From the NCBI RefSeq assembly GCF_024347495.1, contig NZ_AP025491.1:1178001-1242000 (forward strand): a stretch of 64,000 bases of DNA, read 5' to 3'. Below, piece by piece: positions 1-7,846 of the stretch (its first letter is position 1; each line of letters starts with the position of its first letter). This DNA is from Vibrio gallaecicus. Lineage in GTDB: Bacteria > Pseudomonadota > Gammaproteobacteria > Enterobacterales > Vibrionaceae. Under the pieces are notes generated by a model that did not search any database, was not told where the DNA came from, and was given only the letters and a program-made list of their open reading frames with translations. Both the position numbers and the translations under genes were made by a program.

Positions 1-138
1 ACCTAGAGTTTCTAACTCTATTTTAAGCGCATCTGCAAAGACCAATTGTCCAGAAGAACTCGGGCAATGTGGATTAGATGGGTCCGATTTAGTATCAAAA
101 GTAACGTAGCGAAGGAAACGTTCAACAAGATTGTCCAT
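1..138 (-). CDS. pepT: Peptidase T (tripeptide aminopeptidase), N-terminal fragment
   Basis: Only the first 46 codons are inside the window; the gene runs off the left edge. The N-terminus ([19 protein letters not shown]) closely follows the start of E. coli PepT, a cytoplasmic zinc-dependent M20 peptidase that removes the N-terminal residue from tripeptides. The fragment is too short to include the metal ligands. It is divergent from the small gene at 456. Identification rests on the N-terminal pattern alone, which is distinctive for PepT. Confidence 0.8.
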   Translation of the reverse strand, partial: MDNLVERFLRYVTFDTKSDPSNPHCPSSSGQLVFADALKIELETLG

Positions 139-455
139 GATTAATCTCACTTTGGAATATAGAAAGAACATTCACTGGTTATTAATTTTAGTTATGTGCC
201 ACCAGCAAAAAGAAAATTTATCTTACGCCCCTAAAACCTTAAGTTTTTGCTCTAAATCAGTTTTTTACTGATTCCCTCGAGATACCTATACTCAATGAAG
301 AGGTGAACGTCAGCAATACAGCAACAGACGAATAAATCAGGATGATCATGACAATATCTACGCCCTCTATCTCAGCCTAAAAAAAACACAAAGTGGATGA
401 TGATCACATTTTTCAACTCCTGCATGATTCGTATACCGTTACATGAGGGTTCGTT
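139..455. other. Intergenic region between pepT and a small gene
   Basis: An AT-rich divergent promoter region of 317 bases. It must carry the pepT promoter on the minus strand and that of the small gene at 456 on the plus strand. A purine-rich GAGGG stretch at about 445-449 serves as the ribosome site for the latter. I see no repeat, RNA gene or clear operator. Confidence 0.4.
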
Positions 456-608
456 ATGACTATCAATAAATACTATGTTTTAGTTCCTCAACATTCTGAG
501 GATTCGGTTCAACTAACCGATACTGATACAGATAAAGAGATCCAACGCCAAGAAGCTTTGAAGCAGGCACAAATCCAAGGTGGGTTTGACTCTTCAAACG
601 ATGCTTAA
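456..608 (+). CDS. Small hypothetical protein, 50 residues
   Basis: A 50-codon frame starting ATG at 456 with a GAGGG ribosome site 6-10 bases upstream and ending TAA. The product starts MTINKYYVLVPQH, then is acidic and Gln/Asp-rich (TDTDTDKE), with no signal peptide, membrane segment or cysteine. It is followed within 35 bases by a strong hairpin, so it has its own ribosome site and terminator, the layout of a real monocistronic small gene. I do not recognise the family and propose no function. Confidence 0.6.
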   Translation: MTINKYYVLVPQHSEDSVQLTDTDTDKEIQRQEALKQAQIQGGFDSSNDA

Positions 609-640
609 TATTTCAAGCACGTCAGCGTAAATAAGTCTTA

Positions 641-673
641 AACCCTCTCATAGCATGATGCGATGAGAGGGTT
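641..673 (+). terminator. Hairpin terminator after the small gene
   Basis: Perfect 11-base stem AACCCTCTCAT (641-651) and ATGAGAGGGTT (663-673) with an 11-base loop. The following bases (ACTTCCCTCTCC) are pyrimidine-rich but not a clean U run, so termination may be imperfect. Confidence 0.65.
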
Positions 674-951
674 ACTTCCCTCTCCTTAGTCACTAACGTC
701 CAACCCCCTCTTAATCACTACTATCCAACTTATCCTTAAAATTCGTGAACTTTCTTAGCCATTCTACCGCTTGGCTTTAGGCGATTTTTATTTACCAAAT
801 ACCTAATAAATACTTAAACCATTTAATATTTCGTACCCTGCCTTTGTTTTTTGTGTTAATTATTTGTATATGCATTTTTAATCCTCCAGTTCACTTATCT
901 GTAAGATTTGAACCAATGCTGGGGGTATATCGTTTATGGGAACCAAATAGA

Positions 952-2004
952 ATGGATTATTCACCACTAGGAAGCAGCCAACTCTCTGTATCTCGCATTT
1001 GCCTAGGCAGCATGACGTGGGGTCTTCAAAATACCCAGAAAGAAGCGGATCAGCAGATAGAGTTTGCTTTAAGCCAAGGCATCAACTTTATTGATACCGC
1101 CGAAATGTATGCAGTTCCACCATCGCCCGACACTTATGGTAAAACCGAAGCCATTATTGGCGATTGGCTTTCAAGAAACCCTCAGCGAAGAAGTGAAGTC
1201 ATTATTGCATCTAAGATTGCAGGTCCTGGTCTTCCTTGGGTAAGAAATGGTGGACCAATTACAGGCGAAGCGGTAATCGCAGCTGTGGATGCTTCTTTAA
1301 AGCGATTACAAACCGATTACATCGATTTATATCAACTTCACTGGCCAAATCGAACGACCCCACATTTTGGTAAGCATACTCCAAATCACATCGCATTTTC
1401 TGACATAGACCGACACGCACATGAAGCTCAAATGCTAGAGATCCTTCAAGCACTTTCGGCTTGTATGAAAGCAGGAAAAATCCGTCACTGTGGCTTATCA
1501 GATGATTCTACTTGGGGCATTAATACGTATCTGAAACTCAGCGATAAACACGACTTGCCACGTATGGTGTCTATACAAAATGAATTCAGTCTATTACATA
1601 CTAAAGATTGGCCGTACCTAATTGAGAACTGTGTCCATGAAGACATAGCCTATCTTCCTTGGTCTCCTTTAGCTGCGGGCATGCTAAGTGGTAAATATAT
1701 TGATGGGGCACGACCAGAAGGAAGCCGATGGACATTTATGCAGCGGAAAGGGATTTTCAGAGATACCGAAGCGGCAAATGAAGCAGCGAAAGGCTATGTT
1801 GAAGTCGCGAAAGCCCATGGCTTTACCCCAAGCCAATTAGCGCTTGCGTGGTGTAACCAAATCGACGGTGTGACTTCTACAATCATAGGTGCAACAACGA
1901 TGGATCAACTACGTGAGAATATTGCGGCATTCAGTAAGCCTTTATCGGAAGAGATACTCACAGATATCAACACAGTGTTTAAGCGCTACCCTGTGCCATA
2001 TTAA
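952..2004 (+). CDS. tas: Aldo/keto reductase, Tas family
   Basis: An NADPH-dependent aldo/keto reductase of about 350 residues, TIM-barrel fold, cytoplasmic. The N-terminus MDYSPLGSSQLSVSRICLG and the segments GINFIDTAEMYAVPP and IIASKIAGPG follow E. coli Tas, including the catalytic Asp-Tyr pair in DTAEMY and the C-terminal nucleotide-binding stretch around TSTIIGATTMDQLRENI. The frame is open further upstream to a TTG at 844, but that extension (hydrophobic, then MLGVYRLWEPNR) is not family-like. ATG at 952 gives the usual length (E. coli Tas is 346 residues). The ribosome site is weak. The natural substrate is not established; E. coli Tas was found through tyrosine-auxotrophy suppression. 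It stands alone, with a terminator at 2066. Confidence 0.85.
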   Translation: MDYSPLGSSQLSVSRICLGSMTWGLQNTQKEADQQIEFALSQGINFIDTAEMYAVPPSPDTYGKTEAIIGDWLSRNPQRRSEVIIASKIAGPGLPWVRNGGPITGEAVIAAVDASLKRLQTDYIDLYQLHWPNRTTPHFGKHTPNHIAFSDIDRHAHEAQMLEILQALSACMKAGKIRHCGLSDDSTWGINTYLKLSDKHDLPRMVSIQNEFSLLHTKDWPYLIENCVHEDIAYLPWSPLAAGMLSGKYIDGARPEGSRWTFMQRKGIFRDTEAANEAAKGYVEVAKAHGFTPSQLALAWCNQIDGVTSTIIGATTMDQLRENIAAFSKPLSEEILTDINTVFKRYPVPY

Positions 2005-2065
2005 CACTCGGTAGAGCTTAACCTTCTCGGTTCGGCATCACCTTAGATAAGTAAAGTTAGGTAAG

Positions 2066-2096
2066 AGCGTGCTATTTAGTACGCTTTTCTTTTTTA
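2066..2096 (+). terminator. Rho-independent terminator after tas
   Basis: Stem AGCGTGCT (2066-2073) and AGTACGCT (2078-2085), loop of 4, one G-T pair, followed by TTTCTTTTTT. Confidence 0.75.
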
Positions 2097-2176
2097 GTGG
2101 ACCGCTTTGAATTATCACGCTTTTGCTTCTCCAACCTTTGCTCTATAATGCGCGGGCTTATACCTAGGATAAAAAC

Positions 2177-2914
2177 ATGATTTCAAAAAACCAGTTAAAA
2201 CTCCTTCGCGCTTTAGGTCAAAAGAAACAGCGTAAAGCCCACGGCTTATTTTTAGTTCAAGGTGAAAAAAACGTTCTTGAGCTGTTCAATAGTGACTTAG
2301 TCGTGAAGAACGTCTTTGCTACCGCTGATTTCTTATCTGAAAATCATGCTTCACTGATTGAGTTTGATTGTGTTGAAGCCTCACTAGATGACCTGACTAA
2401 AGCAAGCACATTAGTCAGTAACAATGCAGCCATCGCAGTGGTTGAAATACCATCATTTGATCTTCCTAAAGCGCAAGGCTTAATGATCGCTTTAGATGGT
2501 GTTTCTGACCCGGGTAATCTAGGTACGATCATCCGTGTAGCCGATTGGTATGGCATTAAACACATTGTCGCTAGTAGTGACTGTGCTGATCCTTATAACC
2601 CTAAAACGATCAGCGCAACAATGGGCAGTTTTGGTCGTGTTCACGTCAGTCAAACCGATTTACCTAGCTACTTAAACCAAGCTAATCTACCGATTTACGG
2701 TGCTTTCCTTGAAGGTACTAGCACCCACAAAACTGAATTCTCCGCTGACGGAATTTTATTAATGGGAAGTGAATCTCATGGTATTCGAGAAGAAGCCGCT
2801 AAATTCGTCACCGACAAAATTACTATACCTGCATTTGGTGGAGCTGAGTCTTTAAATGTGGCAATGGCAACTGGCATTATTTTAGATAACATTCGTCGCC
2901 AGCATAGCGAGTAA
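2177..2914 (+). CDS. TrmH/SpoU-family RNA 2'-O-methyltransferase
   Basis: A 245-residue SPOUT-class methyltransferase expected to transfer a methyl group from S-adenosylmethionine to a ribose 2'-OH in rRNA or tRNA. Residues 1-85 form the substrate-binding domain (ISKNQLKLLRALGQKKQRKA, then HGLFLVQGEKNV). The C-terminal catalytic knot shows all three SpoU motifs: DPGNLGTIIRVADWYGI (about 112-128), MGSESHGI (about 195-202), and LNVAMATGIILDNIRRQ near the C-terminus. The start has a good AGGA ribosome site 7 bases upstream. It is monocistronic between tas and the iron module. The exact RNA target cannot be told from sequence; it is closest in layout to the YsgA/RlmB-like group rather than TrmL. 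Confidence 0.85.
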   Translation: MISKNQLKLLRALGQKKQRKAHGLFLVQGEKNVLELFNSDLVVKNVFATADFLSENHASLIEFDCVEASLDDLTKASTLVSNNAAIAVVEIPSFDLPKAQGLMIALDGVSDPGNLGTIIRVADWYGIKHIVASSDCADPYNPKTISATMGSFGRVHVSQTDLPSYLNQANLPIYGAFLEGTSTHKTEFSADGILLMGSESHGIREEAAKFVTDKITIPAFGGAESLNVAMATGIILDNIRRQHSE

Positions 2915-3210
2915 CCAACTTCTAACGTTGAGTAGGAAAACCAGCCGACTCATTGCTTGTATGGCTGATGTTTGTGCTTCATAGCTTATTATTGTGTTTA
3001 ATAAGCTATAAGCCTCCACCTCTATAAATACACTTTCGGTACTTCTACCCTCTGTATTTCACCTTCTTCAAATTCATGTTCTAAAACTCATGCCTATAAT
3101 CATAGGGTATCGATTTGCCAATTTGCTCTTCTTGTATGCCAAATCAAAAGTGACACCGTCACCCATCTAGTTATTTGAGGATTATCCCGGATTGCATTTC
3201 ACATCAACTT
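2915..3210. other. Intergenic region with one AT-rich hairpin
   Basis: Leads up to the Fur box at 3211. It holds an inverted repeat ATAGCTTATT (2981-2990) and AATAAGCTAT (3000-3009), possibly a weak terminator for the methyltransferase gene since no U run follows. Nothing else is evident. Confidence 0.4.
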
Positions 3211-3237
3211 TATTGATAATAAAAACCATTATCAATA
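3211..3237. promoter_or_regulatory. Fur box of the two-component operon
   Basis: Perfect inverted repeat TATTGATAAT (3211-3220) and ATTATCAATA (3228-3237) with 7 bases between, closely matching the ferric uptake regulator consensus built from GATAAT and ATTATC. It ends 14 bases before the chosen start of the response regulator gene, so Fur with iron would block expression. It also lies inside the longer possible reading frame from 3192, which argues for the downstream start. Confidence 0.8.
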
Positions 3238-3251
3238 AAAGTAAAGAATGT

Positions 3252-4016
3252 ATGTTTCTCACTAATGGTTTTGCCTCACCCGAAAATTCTTCTCAAATAT
3301 CTTCCAATGCAGATCCTCTATCATTACTTGTGGTTGAAGATGACATAGCACTAAATGAGCAACTCACCGATTTACTTCGGGCAAAGCAATACAAAGTGAC
3401 AAACGTTACCTGTGGTTCACAAGCTCTAGAACACCTGCAACAATCACAGTACGACTTAGTTTTACTTGATGTTGATGTACCTAATATTGATGGCTTCAGC
3501 CTATTAAACTTTATCAATGCAAATGCTAAGACCCCTGTCATTATTCTTACTGCACATGGCGCTGAAGAACATCGAATACGGGGCTTTCAATCCGGTGCCG
3601 ATGACTACATCTCTAAGCCTTGTAGCTTTACTGAAATTAGCTTAAGAATTGAAGCGGTATTAAGAAGAACAAAACCAACAGCATCTACAACTTCTCATAA
3701 CATTTTGCGCTACCAAGAATTGGAGCTAAACAGGCTCGAACAGACTGTTGAAATCAATAACACTCAATCACACTCATCTAATAAACCGATTCAATTCACG
3801 CCTACACAATTCAAATTGCTATGGGTACTTATGCAAAATGCAGGATCGGTGCAAACCAAACCTTATTTATATCAAGCTGTTCTCGAAAGAAACTTCAGCC
3901 AATATGACCGCAGTTTAGATATGCATTTAAGCCGGGTTCGAAAACGTTTAATTGCAGATGGAATGGCAGCAGATCGGATTCAAACTGTTCACGGGAAAGG
4001 GTATATTCTGAAATGA
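3252..4016 (+). CDS. OmpR-family response regulator of an iron-controlled two-component system
   Basis: A DNA-binding response regulator of 254 residues. The receiver domain (about 24-140) has the acidic pair VVEDD, phospho-acceptor Asp73 in LLDVDVPNIDG, Thr in ILTAHG and Lys in ISKPCS. The C-terminal OmpR winged helix (about 155-250) ends in the family pattern RSLDMHLSRVRKRL...VHGKGYIL. A longer frame from TTG 3192 would run through the Fur box, so ATG 3252 is preferred. The stop overlaps the kinase start by 4 bases (ATGA), implying translational coupling. With the kinase and the TonB receptor downstream, it most likely activates receptor synthesis when a cognate siderophore is present, as described for PeuRS-PeuA in V. 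parahaemolyticus; that role is inference. Confidence 0.85.
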   Translation: MFLTNGFASPENSSQISSNADPLSLLVVEDDIALNEQLTDLLRAKQYKVTNVTCGSQALEHLQQSQYDLVLLDVDVPNIDGFSLLNFINANAKTPVIILTAHGAEEHRIRGFQSGADDYISKPCSFTEISLRIEAVLRRTKPTASTTSHNILRYQELELNRLEQTVEINNTQSHSSNKPIQFTPTQFKLLWVLMQNAGSVQTKPYLYQAVLERNFSQYDRSLDMHLSRVRKRLIADGMAADRIQTVHGKGYILK

Positions 4017-5347
4017 AGAAGCTACTCTTTTGGCGTTTATTCATCGTGTTATCTTTAGGCGTTGTGATCTTTTTTTCTTTACTACAGAGTGTTGCCATAC
4101 TCTCGAATGAGAAAATGAGTTACCTCAAAAAGTCCCATCAGCAAGAGTTACTTAATTGGGGAAACATCGCACAGCAATATGTTAAAAACAAACAATTCAA
4201 AGAGTTAGATACTTGGATTAATAAACTCTCTGAAACAGAGAGCACTTGGGTTACTGTTGTTCAGTCCGATATTCAAGTACTCGCTGGCAACACTCTTAGC
4301 GAGCGATTTTGGGAAGGCTATGGAATTGGGCGTAATGTAGAATGGAAAATACACTTAGATTTTCCAAATAATCCCATCATGGAAATTGCTCTTACACCAC
4401 GAGATCATCATTTCCTCATCCTACTCCCTGATCGAATGCGCCCTGGCACTTATATGTCGCATGCCTTCTGGCTATTTCGCGTGATTATTCCTTTTACCGC
4501 CCTTCTTGCATTAACCATTTATTTATACCGCCACGTTATGCGCCCTTTGCAGCATTTCCATCGTGCAACACAAGAGTTCAGTAAAGGTAACTTTAATGCA
4601 CGAATTGGTGATCACCTCGTTTTAGGATCAGATGAGATAAGCCTAGTTGCTAAGACATTTGATCATATGGCAGAACGAACTTCTAATATCATTGAACATA
4701 ATCGAAATTTATTATCGGATATGTCCCATGAAATCCGTACTCCGATAGCAAGAGTTGAAATGGCTTTAGATTGCATTGATCAGAATATCAAACCTGATCT
4801 TATGCTTGAACGTATAAAAAACGAAACTCAAAACATGCGAATGCTTGCAGAGGATACACTCACTTTAGCGTGGATTGAAAATGAACGCCCCGACTTACGA
4901 CAAGAGTCATTTGACCTAACAGAGCTTATCGACGCTATCATCGATGATGCTTCATTTGAGTACCCGAATAGAATTATCGATGTTCAATCGGTTGATCACC
5001 TCCACCTTTCTTACTCCAACCAAAGGGCACTAGGGCAAGCGCTTGAAAACATTTTACGCAATGGCTTACGTTATACTCCGGAGCAGGAAACATTAACTGT
5101 CAATATTCAAAAGGTGGGAAAAAAAGCTCAAGTGACTTTCACTGACAGTGGTCCAGGTATTGAACCTATTTTCTATGACAAAATTTTTACTCCATTCTTT
5201 AAAACCCCGACCCAAGTAGGCACGAGAAAAGGGTTTGGTGTGGGTTTAGCGCTTGCTAAACGACATATAGAAGCGGTTCATGGCACAGTCACAGCAAGAA
5301 ATGCCCCAGATAAAGGGCTATGTATTAGCGTTTTACTTCCAAGTTAA
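4013..5347 (+). CDS. Sensor histidine kinase paired with the iron-controlled regulator
   Basis: An inner-membrane sensor kinase of 444 residues. Membrane segments are at about 8-29 and 153-172, with a small periplasmic sensor domain between. These are followed by a HAMP linker (about 172-225), the dimerisation/phosphoacceptor helix with His239 in [16 protein letters not shown], and a HATPase domain with the N box (ENILRNGLRYT), G1 box (DSGPGIE) and G2 box (GFGVGLALAKRH). It overlaps the response regulator gene by 4 bases and is followed by a strong terminator, so regulator and kinase form a two-gene operon under the Fur box at 3211. The signal sensed is not evident; envelope iron or siderophore status is a reasonable guess from the neighbours. 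Confidence 0.88.
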   Translation: MKKLLFWRLFIVLSLGVVIFFSLLQSVAILSNEKMSYLKKSHQQELLNWGNIAQQYVKNKQFKELDTWINKLSETESTWVTVVQSDIQVLAGNTLSERFWEGYGIGRNVEWKIHLDFPNNPIMEIALTPRDHHFLILLPDRMRPGTYMSHAFWLFRVIIPFTALLALTIYLYRHVMRPLQHFHRATQEFSKGNFNARIGDHLVLGSDEISLVAKTFDHMAERTSNIIEHNRNLLSDMSHEIRTPIARVEMALDCIDQNIKPDLMLERIKNETQNMRMLAEDTLTLAWIENERPDLRQESFDLTELIDAIIDDASFEYPNRIIDVQSVDHLHLSYSNQRALGQALENILRNGLRYTPEQETLTVNIQKVGKKAQVTFTDSGPGIEPIFYDKIFTPFFKTPTQVGTRKGFGVGLALAKRHIEAVHGTVTARNAPDKGLCISVLLPS

Positions 5348-5448
5348 TGGAAATGCCTACATGCTTTGAAAGTATCTACATATAGAAAGTATCTAAGTAT
5401 GGTGAGATAAGCCTTACGTATTTTAAAAGACCATCCTCCTAAAATTAG

Positions 5449-5477
5449 GGCTCAGCGAGTACTCGCTGAGCCTTTTT
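5449..5477 (+). terminator. Rho-independent terminator after the kinase gene
   Basis: Perfect palindromic stem GGCTCAGCGAGT (5449-5460) and ACTCGCTGAGCC (5461-5472) followed by TTTTT. It separates the regulator-kinase operon from the receptor gene. Confidence 0.85.
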
Positions 5478-5554
5478 GCCCCATACCTTCTATCGATATG
5501 TAACATTTGTAAAATTGATTTACTCAATACTTATTAATCACCAAAATCCAACTC

Positions 5555-5573
5555 GATAATAATTCTCATTAAC
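5555..5573. promoter_or_regulatory. Fur box of the TonB receptor gene
   Basis: GATAATAATTCTCATTAAC matches the 19-base Fur consensus at both outer hexamer-like halves (GATAAT and TCATTA). It lies just before the ribosome site CGGAGG (5575-5580) of the receptor gene, so it overlaps or immediately follows the start of transcription. Confidence 0.75.
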
Positions 5574-5586
5574 ATCGGAGGTTTCG

Positions 5587-7560
5587 GTGAATTTTCAAAC
5601 CGTATTTAAATTAAGCCCTATCGCAAGTGCTTTACTACTTGCCCCTCAGTTCAGTGTTGCAGCCCAATCGACTGTCAATGAACAGCCATCTAGCTATGAA
5701 CAAGAAGCTAACTCGCAAGACGTTGAAGTAGTTGAAGTCATAGGGATGCTTTCCCCATCTTCAGACATCAATATTTCAATTGATGACTTAGATAAGCGAC
5801 AAGCTCAAGATCTCAATGACATTTTCCGCCAAGAGTCTGAGATCAGCGTGGGGGGTTCTTCTGGTATTTCTCAAAAAATTTATGTACGTGGTCTTGAAGA
5901 CACAATGCTGAATATTTCCATTGATGGAGCAGAACAATCAGGCAGCCTATTCCATCACCAAGGTCGATTATCTATTGAGCCAGAACTTCTTAAGCAAGTA
6001 GAAGTTGCTGCTGGTGCAGGCCGAGCAACCAATGGTCCAGGAGCATTAGGCGGTGCTATACGCTTTGAAACAAAAGATGCACATGACCTACTTCACCCTG
6101 GTGACAAATTCGGATCACAGATTAAAGCAGGTTACTACACAAACAACAACGGCTATAAAGGCACTGCCAGCCTATTTGGCGAAGTAGCAGAAGACATAGG
6201 TTTGCTTGCTTCATTCAGTTACGTTGACGGTGATGACATTGAAGATGGTAAAGGAGATGAACAACCCTACACCGCTCTTGAGCAAAAGATTGCCTTGCTA
6301 AAACTGTCTGGTCAGCTAACTGACACCCAACACGCTTCAATCAGCTATGACTACCGCGAAGATAACGGTCGCCGCCTTAACAGACCTCACTTCCAGCCAA
6401 GTTTCAAAAATGAGTCACTAAATCAAGAAGCTGAACGTCAAACAATCACGCTCAACCATAGTTACCGTGGTGGCGAAAAAATCAATATCGATTCAACGCT
6501 ATACAATACTGATAACCGACTGGTCCATAAAGATCACCCTCGTTGGGGAACCACAGATGGCTCCATTAAAACGAATGGTGCGAAAGTCAGTAATACGGCT
6601 AATTTCTTAAACAACACGCTTATCTTCGGTGCTGACTACAAACAAGATGTAGCAGAGCTTATAACTGGATCTGGCGCAGCTAAGGCAGAAGATAAAGGCA
6701 CAGTGTTCGGACTGTTCATTCAAGATGATTGGCATTTAACGCAAGCTCTAACACTTACCGCAGGTGCTCGTTACGATTGGTATGAACTGAAAGACAGCCA
6801 AGCTTTAGAGCTAGATGCAAGTGGCTTCAGTCCAAACGTTGGACTTGATTTCAAAGCAACGAATGACCTCAACCTTTTTGCTAGTTACGCACAAGCAATT
6901 CGTGGTCCGCAGATCAAAGAGCTGTACGTAGTAGACTACAAAGTCAATGATCCAAACCGTAAAGAAGAAACAGCTCACAACACCGAGCTAGGCGCAAAAT
7001 ATCAATATCAAAACTTCGTAGCTGGTGTGACATTCTTCTACAGCAAAATTGAAGATGTAGTCGGTAATGAAGGTCGTGCCATCACCAATATCGGTGATTT
7101 AGAAAACAAAGGTGCAACCGCTTATCTTGGTTATTCAATCGAAGATATTTCCGCACGCTTGAGCTACAGCCAATCTCGACCAGAATTGAATGACGTACCA
7201 CTTTCAGATAACGATATGAATATTGGTACATCTGTTGGTGACACTTGGGTAGCAGATATAGCTTACACACCAATGCATGACCTAGAGTTCGGCTGGAACG
7301 CAAAGTTTGTCGAACGATTAACTGATGTTGCTGACCCTGCGGTTAACCCGGAAAAACCAGGTTATGGGGTACATGATCTGTACGCACAATGGCTACCAAT
7401 CAGTGATGAAGAACTTGTACTCACTATGACAGTGAAAAATGTCTTCGATAAGTATTACTACGACCATGCATCATACAGCCAATTTATCGGCAGCGTCGTG
7501 GCTCAGGGATACGCTAATGCAGGTCGAGATTTTCGATTCAACGTTAGCTACGCATTCTAA
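5587..7560 (+). CDS. TonB-dependent outer-membrane receptor, probably for a ferric siderophore
   Basis: An outer-membrane gated-channel protein of 657 residues that imports an iron chelate using TonB energy. It starts with GTG, placed by a CGGAGGT ribosome site. A signal peptide (about 1-26, ending SVAAQS) is followed by a TonB-box-like stretch (VEVVEVIGM), a plug domain (about 60-165) with IYVRGLEDTMLNISIDGAEQ and the GPGALGGAIRFETK motif, then a 22-strand-type barrel ending in the usual aromatic residue (NVSYAF). The region around residues 400-440 (PNVGLDFKATNDLNLFASYAQAIRGP) is typical of siderophore receptors. A Fur box precedes it and the two-component operon lies just upstream. No siderophore synthesis or ABC transport genes are present, so it likely uses a foreign siderophore. 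The ligand cannot be named from sequence. Confidence 0.88.
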   Translation: MNFQTVFKLSPIASALLLAPQFSVAAQSTVNEQPSSYEQEANSQDVEVVEVIGMLSPSSDINISIDDLDKRQAQDLNDIFRQESEISVGGSSGISQKIYVRGLEDTMLNISIDGAEQSGSLFHHQGRLSIEPELLKQVEVAAGAGRATNGPGALGGAIRFETKDAHDLLHPGDKFGSQIKAGYYTNNNGYKGTASLFGEVAEDIGLLASFSYVDGDDIEDGKGDEQPYTALEQKIALLKLSGQLTDTQHASISYDYREDNGRRLNRPHFQPSFKNESLNQEAERQTITLNHSYRGGEKINIDSTLYNTDNRLVHKDHPRWGTTDGSIKTNGAKVSNTANFLNNTLIFGADYKQDVAELITGSGAAKAEDKGTVFGLFIQDDWHLTQALTLTAGARYDWYELKDSQALELDASGFSPNVGLDFKATNDLNLFASYAQAIRGPQIKELYVVDYKVNDPNRKEETAHNTELGAKYQYQNFVAGVTFFYSKIEDVVGNEGRAITNIGDLENKGATAYLGYSIEDISARLSYSQSRPELNDVPLSDNDMNIGTSVGDTWVADIAYTPMHDLEFGWNAKFVERLTDVADPAVNPEKPGYGVHDLYAQWLPISDEELVLTMTVKNVFDKYYYDHASYSQFIGSVVAQGYANAGRDFRFNVSYAF

Positions 7561-7574
7561 GTTGTCTGTTTTCT

Positions 7575-7660
7575 CTTAGCTTCTTAGCTTCTTAGCTTCT
7601 TAGCTTCTTAGCTTCTTAGCTTCTTAGCTTCTTAGCTTCTTAGCTTCTTAGCTTCTTAGC
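7575..7660. repeat. Tandem 8-base repeat (CTTAGCTT), about 10.75 copies
   Basis: Ten perfect copies of CTTAGCTT plus six bases, starting 14 bases after the stop of the TonB receptor gene and ending before its terminator hairpin. It would be transcribed in the 3' untranslated region. Copy number is likely variable between strains because the copies are identical. Confidence 0.95.
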
Positions 7661-7674
7661 CAAGATTAAAATAC

Positions 7675-7713
7675 AAACCCGCACAGTCAATAATTATTGG
7701 TCGTGCGGGTTTT
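7675..7713 (+). terminator. Rho-independent terminator after the TonB receptor gene
   Basis: Stem AAACCCGCAC (7675-7684) and GTGCGGGTTT (7703-7712) with an 18-base loop, followed by a short T run. Confidence 0.75.
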
Positions 7714-7846
7714 GAATTAAAGCAAGCTGACTCCCACCCTAAAATTTATAATTACGTCACTTTTTCATTCACTCAAAACTTACGATTCGAGAATTATCAG
7801 TGATTTGAGATATACTTAGATAAAATTAAATCTATAAATATCTCGT

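Noticed and set aside
844..951. Longer N-terminus of the Tas-type reductase from a TTG start
   Set aside because: The extra 36 residues are not family-like, and ATG 952 gives the normal Tas N-terminus and length.
3192..3251. Longer N-terminus of the response regulator
   Set aside because: It would place the perfect Fur-box inverted repeat inside coding sequence and begins with TTG; ATG 3252 is more consistent.
7575..7660. Possible CRISPR array
   Set aside because: Units are 8 bases with no spacers; it is a simple tandem repeat, as are the other four arrays.
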